A stretch of DNA of 64,000 nucleotides from Anaerolineae bacterium (lineage in GTDB: Bacteria; Chloroflexota; Anaerolineae; Aggregatilineales; J027), in contig JAIOHL010000162.1 in NCBI GenBank assembly GCA_019913005.1, positions 1-64,000 on the forward strand, in the 5' to 3' direction. The notes beneath the pieces are model-generated. The model saw nothing but the letters and a program-made list of their open reading frames with translations. It did no database searches and was not told the DNA's origin. Position numbers and translations under genes: made by a program. Below, one piece after another: positions 24,045-32,683 of the stretch (the stretch's first letter is position 1; the number at the start of each line of letters is the position of its first letter).

Positions 24045-25634
24045 GTGAGCATCCATTTCCAACTCAAATACTTGATAGTTGCGGTAATCTTAGCGGTGCT
24101 GGTAGCCTGTAATGATACTGATCCGACGCCCATCAAGGTTTATGTGACCGCGACATTTCCAGCCCAAGTGGGGGGTGAGATTCCTACTTCACCAACGCCT
24201 ACTTCTACAATTGAGTCCGCTGCTCCGACGGAAACAGCCCCCTATGAACCAAGCCCAACCACTGAAATTGTCTTGAGTCCGTCACCTGATACAGCGGGAC
24301 AGGGTGTACCGATTGCACACACACCGACCTTCACCAGCACTGCTAGCCCAACAGTGACACCAACGTCAAGCGTGACAGCTACTGCGTCTGTGGAGGTTAT
24401 GACTAACACGCCGACTCTAACCCCTACGGCGACATTTACGGAAACTTCGACGCCTGAGCCAAGCCTAACACCCACTCCTAGCCCGACGAATACCCTTGCG
24501 CCACCCAGTTTCCCGAATGTGCCGCCGCAAGATCAATTGCCTGTCCTTCAATCGGGCGGGATGGGGATTCAACTACACCCCCTCGTTACCGATGAACAGT
24601 GGACACAACTGTTGGTACAGGTCAATGAATTGGGTTTTGAGTGGGTCAAAATCCAGCTTTCATGGAAACAGCTTGAACCTGCCCCCGGTCAATATAGCGA
24701 TTTGTTTTATACCTACGTGAGACGTGTCCAGTGGGCCAGTTTTCAGGTAGGGTCGCACAAAATTTTGCTAAGTGTGGTTGGTGCGCCGGATTGGGCACGC
24801 CCACAAGGATTTGACCCGGCACTAGAAGGGCCACCTGCTGACCCTGCTACGATTGCCAATTTCTTGACGGCGTTTATCCGTGAAACCAAGCCGGAAGATA
24901 ATCGGATTCAGGCCATCGAGATTTGGAATGAGCCGAATCTGATTCGGGAATGGAGTGGGCAGGAGATTAGCGGCGCGACTTATATGCGTCTGTTTGATGC
25001 GGCCTATGCTGCGATTAAGGCCGTTGCTCCCAATATTACCGTGGTGACGGCAGGACTTGCGCCGGTTGGGGATGGCCTGCAAGGGGCAGTGGGGGATCGA
25101 ACCTACTTGCGCCAAATGTATGCCGCAGGACTGGCGCGCTATACCGATGTCAAAATCGGTGTGCATCCTTATGGGTGGGCTAATCCCCCAGATTCCCGCT
25201 GCTGCACTTCGGAACGGGGATGGGCGGATAACAGAGTGTTCTATTTCCTAGAGACCATCTCCGATTATGCCGACATCATTCGCCAAAATAACCACGTGAC
25301 CAAGATGTGGCTAACCGAGATGGGGTGGGGGACATTTAAGGGGGTTGGCCCCGGTGGGACGGATTTGCCTGCCCCTGCTGTTGCTGGCTTTTTTGACCTC
25401 ATTACCCCCCAGCAGCAGGCCGAATATGGACTACAGGCGTTTGCGCTCATTCAACAACCCCCACTATCTGATATTGTGGAACTTGGCTTCTTGTGGAATC
25501 TAAATTTTGCCACGATTGGCGATGTGGTCAATGCGCCACAGGAGCAGATGGGATACAGTTTGTTGGATGCGACGGGCTATCCACGTTTGATTTATCGCTA
25601 TTTTCAAGTGGCACGAAAAATCCCCTCGTCGTAA
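24045..25634 (+). CDS. Lipoprotein with Pro/Thr stalk and clan-A glycoside hydrolase domain
   Basis: A 529-residue protein. The N-terminus is a lipoprotein signal with lipobox LVAC, so the protein is anchored in the membrane. Residues about 25-160 are a Pro/Thr/Ser-rich stalk. The rest is a TIM barrel like GH39/GH5-type hydrolases: GFEWVKIQLSWKQLEP (strand 2), the acid/base Glu in IEIWNEPNLI, VHPYGWANPP, and the probable nucleophile Glu in MWLTEMGWGT. A sugar polymer or glycoside outside the cell is the likely substrate. The start is GTG with AAGGAG six bases upstream. The exact GH family needs a profile search. Confidence 0.8.
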   Translation: MSIHFQLKYLIVAVILAVLVACNDTDPTPIKVYVTATFPAQVGGEIPTSPTPTSTIESAAPTETAPYEPSPTTEIVLSPSPDTAGQGVPIAHTPTFTSTASPTVTPTSSVTATASVEVMTNTPTLTPTATFTETSTPEPSLTPTPSPTNTLAPPSFPNVPPQDQLPVLQSGGMGIQLHPLVTDEQWTQLLVQVNELGFEWVKIQLSWKQLEPAPGQYSDLFYTYVRRVQWASFQVGSHKILLSVVGAPDWARPQGFDPALEGPPADPATIANFLTAFIRETKPEDNRIQAIEIWNEPNLIREWSGQEISGATYMRLFDAAYAAIKAVAPNITVVTAGLAPVGDGLQGAVGDRTYLRQMYAAGLARYTDVKIGVHPYGWANPPDSRCCTSERGWADNRVFYFLETISDYADIIRQNNHVTKMWLTEMGWGTFKGVGPGGTDLPAPAVAGFFDLITPQQQAEYGLQAFALIQQPPLSDIVELGFLWNLNFATIGDVVNAPQEQMGYSLLDATGYPRLIYRYFQVARKIPSS

Positions 25635-25679
25635 ACTTTGGCAGATATTCGGTGTTGAATTTATGCGGAGTTTAACCCG

Positions 25680-27068
25680 GTGGACGATTTACAGCGTGCG
25701 CGAGAATTAGCAGCGGCAGGCGACAGCCATGAAGCCCGTGAAATGCTGGTGCGGTTGTTATATGAGGATTATGATAACGCCGAAATCTGGCTGGAATTAG
25801 CCCAGATTACCGAAGACCGCGAAGAATATGCCCGTGCGGTGCGCGAAGTCCTGCGAATTGACCCTGAAAATGTCGAGGCGCGTCGGATGGCGGTTGAACT
25901 CTCGCGTGAGGCGGCCCAAGCTCCTCGCCAACGTGCCGATGGAACACCCTCGCAGCGGCGTGGCAGTCGAACGCTCAGTTTTATCTACAATCTATTCGTC
26001 TTTAGTTTGATTGTGGCCGTTGCTGCGGGCGTCGCTATCTATTGGGTGGAATCGAATCAAGACGAAGATCCCCCTGCGGTGATGGCTACTCTTGATCCTG
26101 CGGTTGTCTGTGCGCGTCAAGTCCAATCAGTTCTACAGCGCTTGCCCGCCCGATGCAGTCTTACCGAAGCAGGACAGGTTTGTTTGGGCAATTCAGACGT
26201 ATTTTTTGCTCCACAAGAACGGTCACTCCTCCTCCCCGGTGATCGGGGCCCACTCACCAACTATATTGCGCTGGAAACCCGACCCTTTGACATTAATACC
26301 CAAAATTTTGGCTTATTGTCACTTCGTGCCAAAACTTCGTATGCCGATGACGCTGCTGAGGATGTCCTATTTGTGATGACCAGCGGGGTGCGCCTGCGTG
26401 ATTATGACCCTCACTTAGAAGCGCTGACATTTAGCAGTAATCCGGTATTGAGCGAGTGTGCCAGTGTGCCACCAGCAGGATTATTGGTCAGCGGGGTGAT
26501 GGGTAAAGCAGCACGGTTTGAGGTGAATGGACTGGCTATTTCATTGGATGGCACGGCATTTTTGCAGGTGGATGCGGCGGCGGGTTTGCGAGTGATTGTT
26601 TTGGATGGGACGGCCCAACTTGCAGCGAGTGGGATTGAGATCACAGTATCGGCGGGACAGTGGATTAGTTGGCCCGTTGACCCAACATTGGCAGTGCGGG
26701 ATGAGCCAAGTGATCAGTTGACGATGGTAGATACTTTGCGCGGCGATTTAGGCTTGCTGATTCCATTGGGGCAGGCGGCAGGCTTGGCTGTAGAAAATTG
26801 GCGTTTGCCGGGGCAGGGTGGTCTTCCCGAAGCGACGGCAGAAGTAGAAATTATAACCCCTGAATCACTGGAAACGCACACCCCAACGCCATTGCCACCG
26901 GATGTTATGTCACCCGTGCCATTGGTTACTGAGGAAGCATTGCCGATAGAAACTGAGACCTCGACTGCAACCCGCACACCACGCCGTACTGCTAATCCAT
27001 CGCCAGCGCGTTCAACCGATTCACCTACCAGCACGGCATCACCCACCAAGACGCCATCCGATGGATAA
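25680..27068 (+). CDS. TPR-TM-FecR-like membrane protein
   Basis: A 462-residue protein. Residues 1-80 form two TPR-like helix pairs (LQRARELAAAGDSHEAREML; NAEIWLELAQITEDREEYARAV), presumably cytoplasmic. A single transmembrane segment lies at about 98-122. Outside, residues about 270-345 resemble FecR: FEVNGLAISLDGTAFLQVD, then LRVIVLDGTAQLAASGIEITVSAGQW. The C-terminal 70 residues are Pro/Thr-rich. FecR-like domains sense or transmit envelope signals, or act as scaffolds; no sigma factor is adjacent. The start is GTG. Probably co-transcribed with the lipoprotein gene 45 bases upstream. Confidence 0.7.
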   Translation: MDDLQRARELAAAGDSHEAREMLVRLLYEDYDNAEIWLELAQITEDREEYARAVREVLRIDPENVEARRMAVELSREAAQAPRQRADGTPSQRRGSRTLSFIYNLFVFSLIVAVAAGVAIYWVESNQDEDPPAVMATLDPAVVCARQVQSVLQRLPARCSLTEAGQVCLGNSDVFFAPQERSLLLPGDRGPLTNYIALETRPFDINTQNFGLLSLRAKTSYADDAAEDVLFVMTSGVRLRDYDPHLEALTFSSNPVLSECASVPPAGLLVSGVMGKAARFEVNGLAISLDGTAFLQVDAAAGLRVIVLDGTAQLAASGIEITVSAGQWISWPVDPTLAVRDEPSDQLTMVDTLRGDLGLLIPLGQAAGLAVENWRLPGQGGLPEATAEVEIITPESLETHTPTPLPPDVMSPVPLVTEEALPIETETSTATRTPRRTANPSPARSTDSPTSTASPTKTPSDG

Positions 27069-27146
27069 AAGCGATTGCGGGCGTCCCTGTCTCTGGGTAT
27101 AGTTCCCCCCAACGGAAGGGAATTTAGCGAGGTAGGGAATTGAGCT

Positions 27147-27482
27147 ATGTTGAGATCATGCCTGCTTTTGATGGGTTTGCCTTTGTTGGCTATCTTAGGA
27201 CTACTGTTTTTTGTGGGAAATGAACAAACAAGTGAAGTTGTTCCTGTTCCACAGCCGATTCCGCTGATGCTGTCTCCCTATCATGTGCCCACCGCGACAC
27301 CGATTCCACCTCAATATCAAGGACTTGGGCCTGCACAGCAAACGGCAACATTTATCATTCGCTCTGCAACTGAGACGGCACAGGCGCTTTATGGGACGCC
27401 GACGTTTACGCCAACATTTGGCTCCCCGACTGCGCTTCCCAATTTTGGAGGAACTTCGACACCGTTTCCTAACCCAACATAA
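27147..27482 (+). CDS. Small anchored Pro/Thr-rich protein
   Basis: A 111-residue protein with an N-terminal hydrophobic segment (LLLMGLPLLAILGLLFFV) that is either a signal peptide or a membrane anchor. The remainder is low-complexity, rich in Pro, Thr and Gln (VPVPQPIPLML, TPTFTPTFGSPT), and ends in PNPT. There is no recognisable domain. It resembles the stalks of neighbouring exported proteins, so it may be a spacer or surface protein. The last gene in this direction before the ABC ATPase promoter. Confidence 0.6.
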   Translation: MLRSCLLLMGLPLLAILGLLFFVGNEQTSEVVPVPQPIPLMLSPYHVPTATPIPPQYQGLGPAQQTATFIIRSATETAQALYGTPTFTPTFGSPTALPNFGGTSTPFPNPT

Positions 27483-27499
27483 GTATAAATGCAGATTAC

Positions 27500-27528
27500 T
27501 TGTCGAATTAGGACATTGGTGACATAAT
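27500..27528 (+). promoter_or_regulatory. Candidate promoter of the ABC ATPase gene
   Basis: TTGTCG (27500-27505) and CATAAT (27523-27528) are separated by 17 bases. A second possible -10, TATTAT, lies at 27558-27563. Confidence 0.45.
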
Positions 27529-27571
27529 ATTCACCACTCATGAGCCAAATGATGTCTTATTATGTACATCG

Positions 27572-27585
27572 AACTGTATACAGTT
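27572..27585 (+). promoter_or_regulatory. Perfect 14-bp palindrome, probable operator
   Basis: AACTGTATACAGTT is a perfect palindrome two bases before the GGAGG ribosome-binding site (27588-27592) of the ABC ATPase. A bound repressor here would block the transcript. The regulator is unknown; GntR- or LacI-type binding is possible. Confidence 0.5.
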
Positions 27586-27598
27586 ATGGAGGTATATT

Positions 27599-28696
27599 GT
27601 GGCTAAAGTAGTTTTCGACCATGTTTATAAGAGATTTGGAAACACCGACGCGGTTGCAGATCTAAATATTGAGGTTGATGACAAAGAATTTTTGGTCTTG
27701 GTTGGCCCCTCCGGTTGCGGCAAGTCTACTAGCCTGCGTATGTTGGCTGGCTTGGAAGAAATCAGCGAAGGGCGTATTTTGATCGGGGATCGCGTTGTGA
27801 ATAACGTTGCCCCAAAAGACCGTGACATTGCGATGGTGTTCCAAAGCTATGCATTGTATCCCCACATGACCGTCTACGACAACATGGCGTTTGGTTTGCG
27901 TCTGCGCAAGACTCCTAAGCAAGAAATTGACCGCCGTGTTCGTGAAGCGGCCCAGAGCTTGGGTATTGCCCATTTGTTAGATCGTCGTCCCCGTCAACTA
28001 TCCGGTGGTCAGCGTCAACGTGTGGCAGTTGGCCGCGCTATCGTCCGTGAACCCAAAGTGTTTTTGATGGACGAGCCGTTGTCGAACTTGGATGCTAAAC
28101 TCCGCGTTGAGGCCCGTGCATTTATTAGCAAGCTGCATCAGAGCCTCGGAACCACCTTTATTTATGTGACCCACGACCAAGTTGAAGCTATGACGATGGG
28201 TACCCGTATTGCTGTTCTCAGCGCAGGCAAGCTGCAACAACTCGACACTCCCACCAATCTATATAATAATCCAACCAACCAATTTGTAGCCGGATTTATT
28301 GGCAGCCCCGCCATGAATTTCTTCAATGGCACCCTGCGCGAAGCTGATGGCAAGATGGTGGTGGATGTCGGTTTCGCTAGCCTTGAAGTACCTACTGATC
28401 GCAAGGAACGCTATCGCCCGCATCTAGGTAAGAAAGTTACGTTCGGCCTGCGTCCCGAAAATATCCATAATGTGGAATTCCGCCCATCGGGTATTGTGGC
28501 ACAATCCGTTGAAGCTGAAGTGGACGTGGTTGAATTGATGGGCCATGAAAAGACCGTGTACCTTGTAGTAGATGGTGTGACGTTCCTGTCACGTATGGAC
28601 CCGCGCTCGGATGTCCATATCGGCTTGAAGACCCCGGCTGTCTTCGATATGACCAATATGCACTTGTTTGATGCCGATACTGGCCTAACGCTCTAA
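27599..28696 (+). CDS. Sugar ABC transporter ATPase (UgpC/MsmK type)
   Basis: A 365-residue ATPase with the CUT1-type layout: Walker A VGPSGCGKSTSLRMLAGLE, Q-loop VFQSYALYPHMTV, signature LSGGQRQRVAVGRAIVREP, Walker B FLMDEPLSNLDAKLR, switch His YVTHDQVEAMTMG, then a C-terminal MalK-like regulatory domain (about 235-365, TOBE/OB) with FGLRPENIH. It energises uptake of oligosaccharides or glycerol-phosphate. No permease or binding protein is nearby, so it probably serves several transporters, as MsmK does. The start is GTG with GGAGG seven bases upstream. Codon use looks like that of a highly expressed gene. Confidence 0.93.
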   Translation: MAKVVFDHVYKRFGNTDAVADLNIEVDDKEFLVLVGPSGCGKSTSLRMLAGLEEISEGRILIGDRVVNNVAPKDRDIAMVFQSYALYPHMTVYDNMAFGLRLRKTPKQEIDRRVREAAQSLGIAHLLDRRPRQLSGGQRQRVAVGRAIVREPKVFLMDEPLSNLDAKLRVEARAFISKLHQSLGTTFIYVTHDQVEAMTMGTRIAVLSAGKLQQLDTPTNLYNNPTNQFVAGFIGSPAMNFFNGTLREADGKMVVDVGFASLEVPTDRKERYRPHLGKKVTFGLRPENIHNVEFRPSGIVAQSVEAEVDVVELMGHEKTVYLVVDGVTFLSRMDPRSDVHIGLKTPAVFDMTNMHLFDADTGLTL

Positions 28697-28721
28697 ATTC
28701 TTCATTCGTTTAGACTCTAAT

Positions 28722-28759
28722 CGCCTGACCCGGGGGGACGCTCTCTGGTCAGGCGTTTT
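28722..28759 (+). terminator. Intrinsic terminator of the ABC ATPase gene
   Basis: A 9-bp perfect stem (CGCCTGACC at 28722-28730 with GGTCAGGCG at 28747-28755) is followed by TTTT. Confidence 0.88.
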
Positions 28760-28790
28760 GTTCTACATGAGAAACGAGAGTATTGGAATT

Positions 28791-31724
28791 ATGCCTCCCA
28801 AAAGTATTCCCGTTCCAACCTCCGAAATCCATGATCTAGCCCACGAATTGACCCAAGCCATTGGCCGGGATGCCGTTAAATTTGATGAAATATCTCGCCT
28901 GTTGTATAGCACCGACGCCAGTAATTACCAGATTTTTCCAGTGGGGGTGACTTTCCCTAAAAATGCGGATGAGGTGAGTGCGATTCACGAGATTGCGATG
29001 CGTTATCACGTCCCAGTGATGCCGCGCGGCGGGGGGACAAGTTTGGCAGGGCAGACGGTCAATCGGGCGATTGTCATGGATTTCCCTAAATTTATGCGGC
29101 GGGTGAGGGGGGTGAACGCCGATACTAAAACCGTGCAGGTCGAGCCGGGATTGATTTTGGGGCATTTAAATCAGCAGCTTGCCGGTTTAGGTTTGATGTT
29201 TGGACCAGACCCCGCCAGCGCGAATCGTTGTGTGGTGGGGGGGTGTTTGGGCAACAATTCCAGTGGCACCCACAGCATTATGTATCGCATGACCGCCGAT
29301 CACGTCAATTGGTTGGACGTGGTCTTGGCAAATGGCGAAAAAGTGCGGTTGGGACGGCGCGAATTTTCATCCGAAAATGGCACGGTAGAAAAATTACGGG
29401 CAGGGGTGGCACAGATTTTGCAGCGATATGCCGAACCGATAGCGACCCGGTATCCCCAAACATGGCGCACGGTGGCGGGCTATGCGCTGAATCGCTTGGA
29501 AATGGATGATATTGACCTTGCTCAATTGATTATCGGCTCGGAGGGGACACTGGGGACGATTGTTGCAACGGAACTGCGCCTAGTGGATAAACCAAAATAC
29601 ACCCGTTTGGCGATTGTCCATTTTGCCACACTGCTGGCATCGCTCGAAATCGTCCCTGCTATATTGGAAACAGACCCTTCGGCAGTGGAACTATTCGACA
29701 GGATGCTGATGGATCGCACGCGCCGAATGCCGGACTATGCCAAGAAGCTCCATTTTGTCGAAGGCGACCCAGCGGCAGTTTTGGCAGTGGAATATTATGG
29801 CGACAGTCCGGCTGAATTGGACAGCAAGATTGAAACTCTACGCCGTCGCTTGATTGCTGAAAATCATCATGTGGCGGTGGTAACACTGATAGATGCTGCC
29901 GGACAGGGTGATTTTTGGACGATTCGCAAAGCTGGATTGGGCTTGTTAGCCAGTGATCGGGGCGACCTAAAAGCCATTGAAATTATTGAAGATGCAGCCG
30001 TACCTGTCGAACATCTGGCAGCCTATATTGAGCAGGTCATGGGAATTGTCGAGGGTGTTGGGGCCGGGATGTCAGTCTATGCCCATGCCAGCGCGGGGTG
30101 TTTGCATGTGCGCCCTCTTGTTAACTTGAAAACGGAGCACGGAATGCGCCAGTATCGCCAGATTGCCGAACAAGCAGTCGAAGCGGTGTTGTCGTTTAAT
30201 GGTACGACCAGCGGCGAACACAGCGAAGGCATTTTGCGTGGTGAATTTAATGAGCGCCTATTTGGGCCAGAATTGATGCAAGCCTTCCGCGAAGTGAAAC
30301 ATCTTTTTGATCCGCACAACCAGATGAATCCCAATCGGATCGTGGATACCCCCAAGATGGATGATGAATCCTTAATGCGTTACGGCCTATCTTTTGGCGT
30401 GCCGCTGGAAATTGTCGAAACGCGCTTCGACTGGTCAACCGATTTTGGATATGCCGGGGCAATTGAAATGTGTAATGGGGCGGGGGAGTGTCGCAAAGAA
30501 AATGTGGGGGTGATGTGTCCCTCGTACATGGCGACCCACGATGAGCGCGATTCCACACGCGGACGAGCCAATACGCTACGGGCCGCCATGATGGGGCTGT
30601 TGGGGTTGAATGGGATGAAGGATGAACGGGTCAAAGACGTCTTGGATTTATGCCTTTCCTGTAAAGCATGTAAATCCGAATGCCCCTCGTCGGTAGACAT
30701 GGCCCGCATTAAGGCCGAATTTATGGCCCAATATTACGATGCGCATAGAATCATCCCCCTGCGAGCGCGAATTTTCGCAAATATCCACCGCCTGAATGAA
30801 CTGGGGAGCATTTTCCCGCCAATAACCAACCTCGCCTTAAATATGCCTATCGTTTCACAGGTGGCCGCTAAACAATTGGGCATTACACCAGAACGCCAGT
30901 TGCCAAAATTGGCTCGGCAGCGATTTAGTCAGTGGTGGGCGAAAAACAAGCCCGTCGAAAGCAGACCTCCATTAAAGCAAACGCCCATTCTGTTGATAGA
31001 CACATTTATGGAATATAACGATCCCCAAATGGGCAGGGCGCTGGCTTATTTGATGGAACAAAGCGACTATGAATTACGGGCACAGCGGCTGCCGTGGCAG
31101 GGATGCTGTGGACGGCCTGCGATTTCAAAAGGGCTACTAGATCAAGCAAAACGCATGTCAACGGCGAATGTAGAAGGATTGGCGGCGCTCATCGAATATG
31201 ACCCGGAAGTTCGGTTCATGATGTTTGAGCCAAGTTGTGTATCGGCCCTTCGAGATGATACTCGCACACTCGTCAATAAGGAATATCAGGCCGCTGCCGA
31301 TGACATTGCCTCGCGTATAATGAGTGTGGAAGAATGGCTAGATGCATGGCGAGCCGCGGGGAGCATGGACGATCTGCGATGGGATCATCAGCCGCGTGAA
31401 ATTATTTTGCACGGGCATTGTCACCAGAAATCATTATGGGGGACATCCGCCAGCTTAAATATTTTGCGGGCGATCCCCGGCGCAACAGTGCGTGAATTGG
31501 ACGCGGGATGTTGTGGCATGGCAGGCAGTTTTGGCTACGAGGCCGAACACTATGAGGTCTCGATGCGGATTGCCGAACAGCGCCTATATCCTGCGGTACG
31601 AAACAACCCCAACGCGATTATTGCAGCGGCGGGGACATCGTGTCGAGAGCAGGTCGGGCATATTGAGGGGCGGGCACTGCACCCAGTTGAAATTGTGGCG
31701 ATGGCGTGCGGGTGGAACGGTTAG
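28791..31724 (+). CDS. FAD- and Fe-S-binding oxidase (D-lactate/glycolate dehydrogenase fusion)
   Basis: A 977-residue fusion. The N-terminal half is a GlcD-type flavoprotein: MPRGGGTSLAGQTV and CLGNNSSGTHS bind FAD, then GSEGTLGTIVATELRL, and a FAD-oxidase C domain with TSGEHSEGILRG. The C-terminal half is GlpC/GlcF-like: two 4Fe-4S motifs (CNGAGECRK...C and CLSCKACKSECPSSVD) and CCG-type segments (QGCCGRPAISKG; DAGCCGMAGSFGYE). It oxidises a 2-hydroxy acid, probably D-lactate or D-2-hydroxyglutarate, passing electrons to quinone or another carrier. The ATG at 28791 has GAGAG upstream; ATG 28767 is an alternative. Its stop overlaps the convergent thrB stop (TTAG). Confidence 0.92.
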   Translation: MPPKSIPVPTSEIHDLAHELTQAIGRDAVKFDEISRLLYSTDASNYQIFPVGVTFPKNADEVSAIHEIAMRYHVPVMPRGGGTSLAGQTVNRAIVMDFPKFMRRVRGVNADTKTVQVEPGLILGHLNQQLAGLGLMFGPDPASANRCVVGGCLGNNSSGTHSIMYRMTADHVNWLDVVLANGEKVRLGRREFSSENGTVEKLRAGVAQILQRYAEPIATRYPQTWRTVAGYALNRLEMDDIDLAQLIIGSEGTLGTIVATELRLVDKPKYTRLAIVHFATLLASLEIVPAILETDPSAVELFDRMLMDRTRRMPDYAKKLHFVEGDPAAVLAVEYYGDSPAELDSKIETLRRRLIAENHHVAVVTLIDAAGQGDFWTIRKAGLGLLASDRGDLKAIEIIEDAAVPVEHLAAYIEQVMGIVEGVGAGMSVYAHASAGCLHVRPLVNLKTEHGMRQYRQIAEQAVEAVLSFNGTTSGEHSEGILRGEFNERLFGPELMQAFREVKHLFDPHNQMNPNRIVDTPKMDDESLMRYGLSFGVPLEIVETRFDWSTDFGYAGAIEMCNGAGECRKENVGVMCPSYMATHDERDSTRGRANTLRAAMMGLLGLNGMKDERVKDVLDLCLSCKACKSECPSSVDMARIKAEFMAQYYDAHRIIPLRARIFANIHRLNELGSIFPPITNLALNMPIVSQVAAKQLGITPERQLPKLARQRFSQWWAKNKPVESRPPLKQTPILLIDTFMEYNDPQMGRALAYLMEQSDYELRAQRLPWQGCCGRPAISKGLLDQAKRMSTANVEGLAALIEYDPEVRFMMFEPSCVSALRDDTRTLVNKEYQAAADDIASRIMSVEEWLDAWRAAGSMDDLRWDHQPREIILHGHCHQKSLWGTSASLNILRAIPGATVRELDAGCCGMAGSFGYEAEHYEVSMRIAEQRLYPAVRNNPNAIIAAAGTSCREQVGHIEGRALHPVEIVAMACGWNG

Positions 31725-32677
31725 GTTTCGGCGTAAGCGCCTCGTGTGGCGACTTGTGCCACTCGATAAATCGCGCCGATGCCATGCGCGAGATATAGGG
31801 CCTGTACTGCGGCACCAGATTTTTCCGCAAGTTCGGCGGTTGGGGCCACGATACACAAGGTCGGGCCGGCCCCGCTGATGATACAAGCCTTTGCTCCATA
31901 AGCGAGGGCGGTATCCCGCGCCAACGCAAAATAAGGGATGAGATACTGACGGGCGGGTTCGATAATGCCATCTTCCGCCATCGCACTGACCAATAAATCC
32001 AAATTTCCAGAATAAAGGGCATACATCAATTGAGCGACGGCTTTCGTCTGGCTGACCATCTTGGAAAAAGGCACTTCTTTGGGCAGGACGGCCCGTGCTT
32101 GGGCAGTGGGCACAGCAACATCGGGTGTCACCAGCGCGAAGTAGAGGCCATCAGGAATGGGTAGGGGGAAAAGGCAGTCGGGGGTGATGCCCGTCACCAA
32201 CACAATCCCACCCAACAGGGCTGGTCCAACATTATCGGCATGACGACCACTGACAGTAGCTTCGGCTTCCAAACAGGCGGATAATAACTCAAGCTGACTG
32301 AGCGGATTTCCCAAAAGAGCATTGGTAGCAACGGCCCCGGCGGCGGCACTAGCGGCGCTACTCCCTAATCCGCTGGCTAAGGGTAACCCTTTTTCGATTT
32401 CCAGTTCAATCCCTACATCGGGTCTAATCTGCTGGCGCACACACTCGGCGGCTATCGCGGCGGTGTTTCTTGTTGCATCAAGTGGCAGTTTGCCGCCATC
32501 CCCGGTAATTTTGACGACACTTGTACCGGGTTTATCACAAAGATGCGCTGTAACGGTATCTCCGATGCCCGTGACTGCCATCCCTAAAATATCAAAGCCG
32601 GGGCCGAGGTTGGCAACTGTAGCAGGCGCAAAAGCACGAGCAGAAGCTAAGGCATTATCAGGCACATGTTGAGACAT
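31721..32677 (-). CDS. thrB: Homoserine kinase
   Basis: A 318-residue GHMP kinase. It opens with FAPATVANLGPGFDILGMAV (the ThrB N-terminal signature), has the phosphate loop GLPLASGLGSSAASAAAGAV, and the C-terminal motif SGAGPTLCIVA. It phosphorylates homoserine to O-phosphohomoserine for threonine synthesis. The ATG follows the stop of the gamma-synthase gene by six bases, so the two form an operon. An in-frame TTG one codon earlier is unlikely. Confidence 0.94.
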   Translation of the reverse strand: MSQHVPDNALASARAFAPATVANLGPGFDILGMAVTGIGDTVTAHLCDKPGTSVVKITGDGGKLPLDATRNTAAIAAECVRQQIRPDVGIELEIEKGLPLASGLGSSAASAAAGAVATNALLGNPLSQLELLSACLEAEATVSGRHADNVGPALLGGIVLVTGITPDCLFPLPIPDGLYFALVTPDVAVPTAQARAVLPKEVPFSKMVSQTKAVAQLMYALYSGNLDLLVSAMAEDGIIEPARQYLIPYFALARDTALAYGAKACIISGAGPTLCIVAPTAELAEKSGAAVQALYLAHGIGAIYRVAQVATRGAYAET

Positions 32678-32683
32678 CAATTT

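Noticed and set aside
24165-24500. Repeat-like stretches rich in ACG, CCA and ACC, also at 42100-42480, suggesting a direct-repeat array
   Set aside because: They encode Pro/Thr-rich stalks in frame; there are no regular unit and spacer lengths, so neither CRISPR nor VNTR is supported.
27572-27585. AACTGTATACAGTT as a LexA/SOS box
   Set aside because: The CTGT and ACAG halves are too close for the enterobacterial LexA site, and the downstream gene is a sugar-transport ATPase, not a repair gene.
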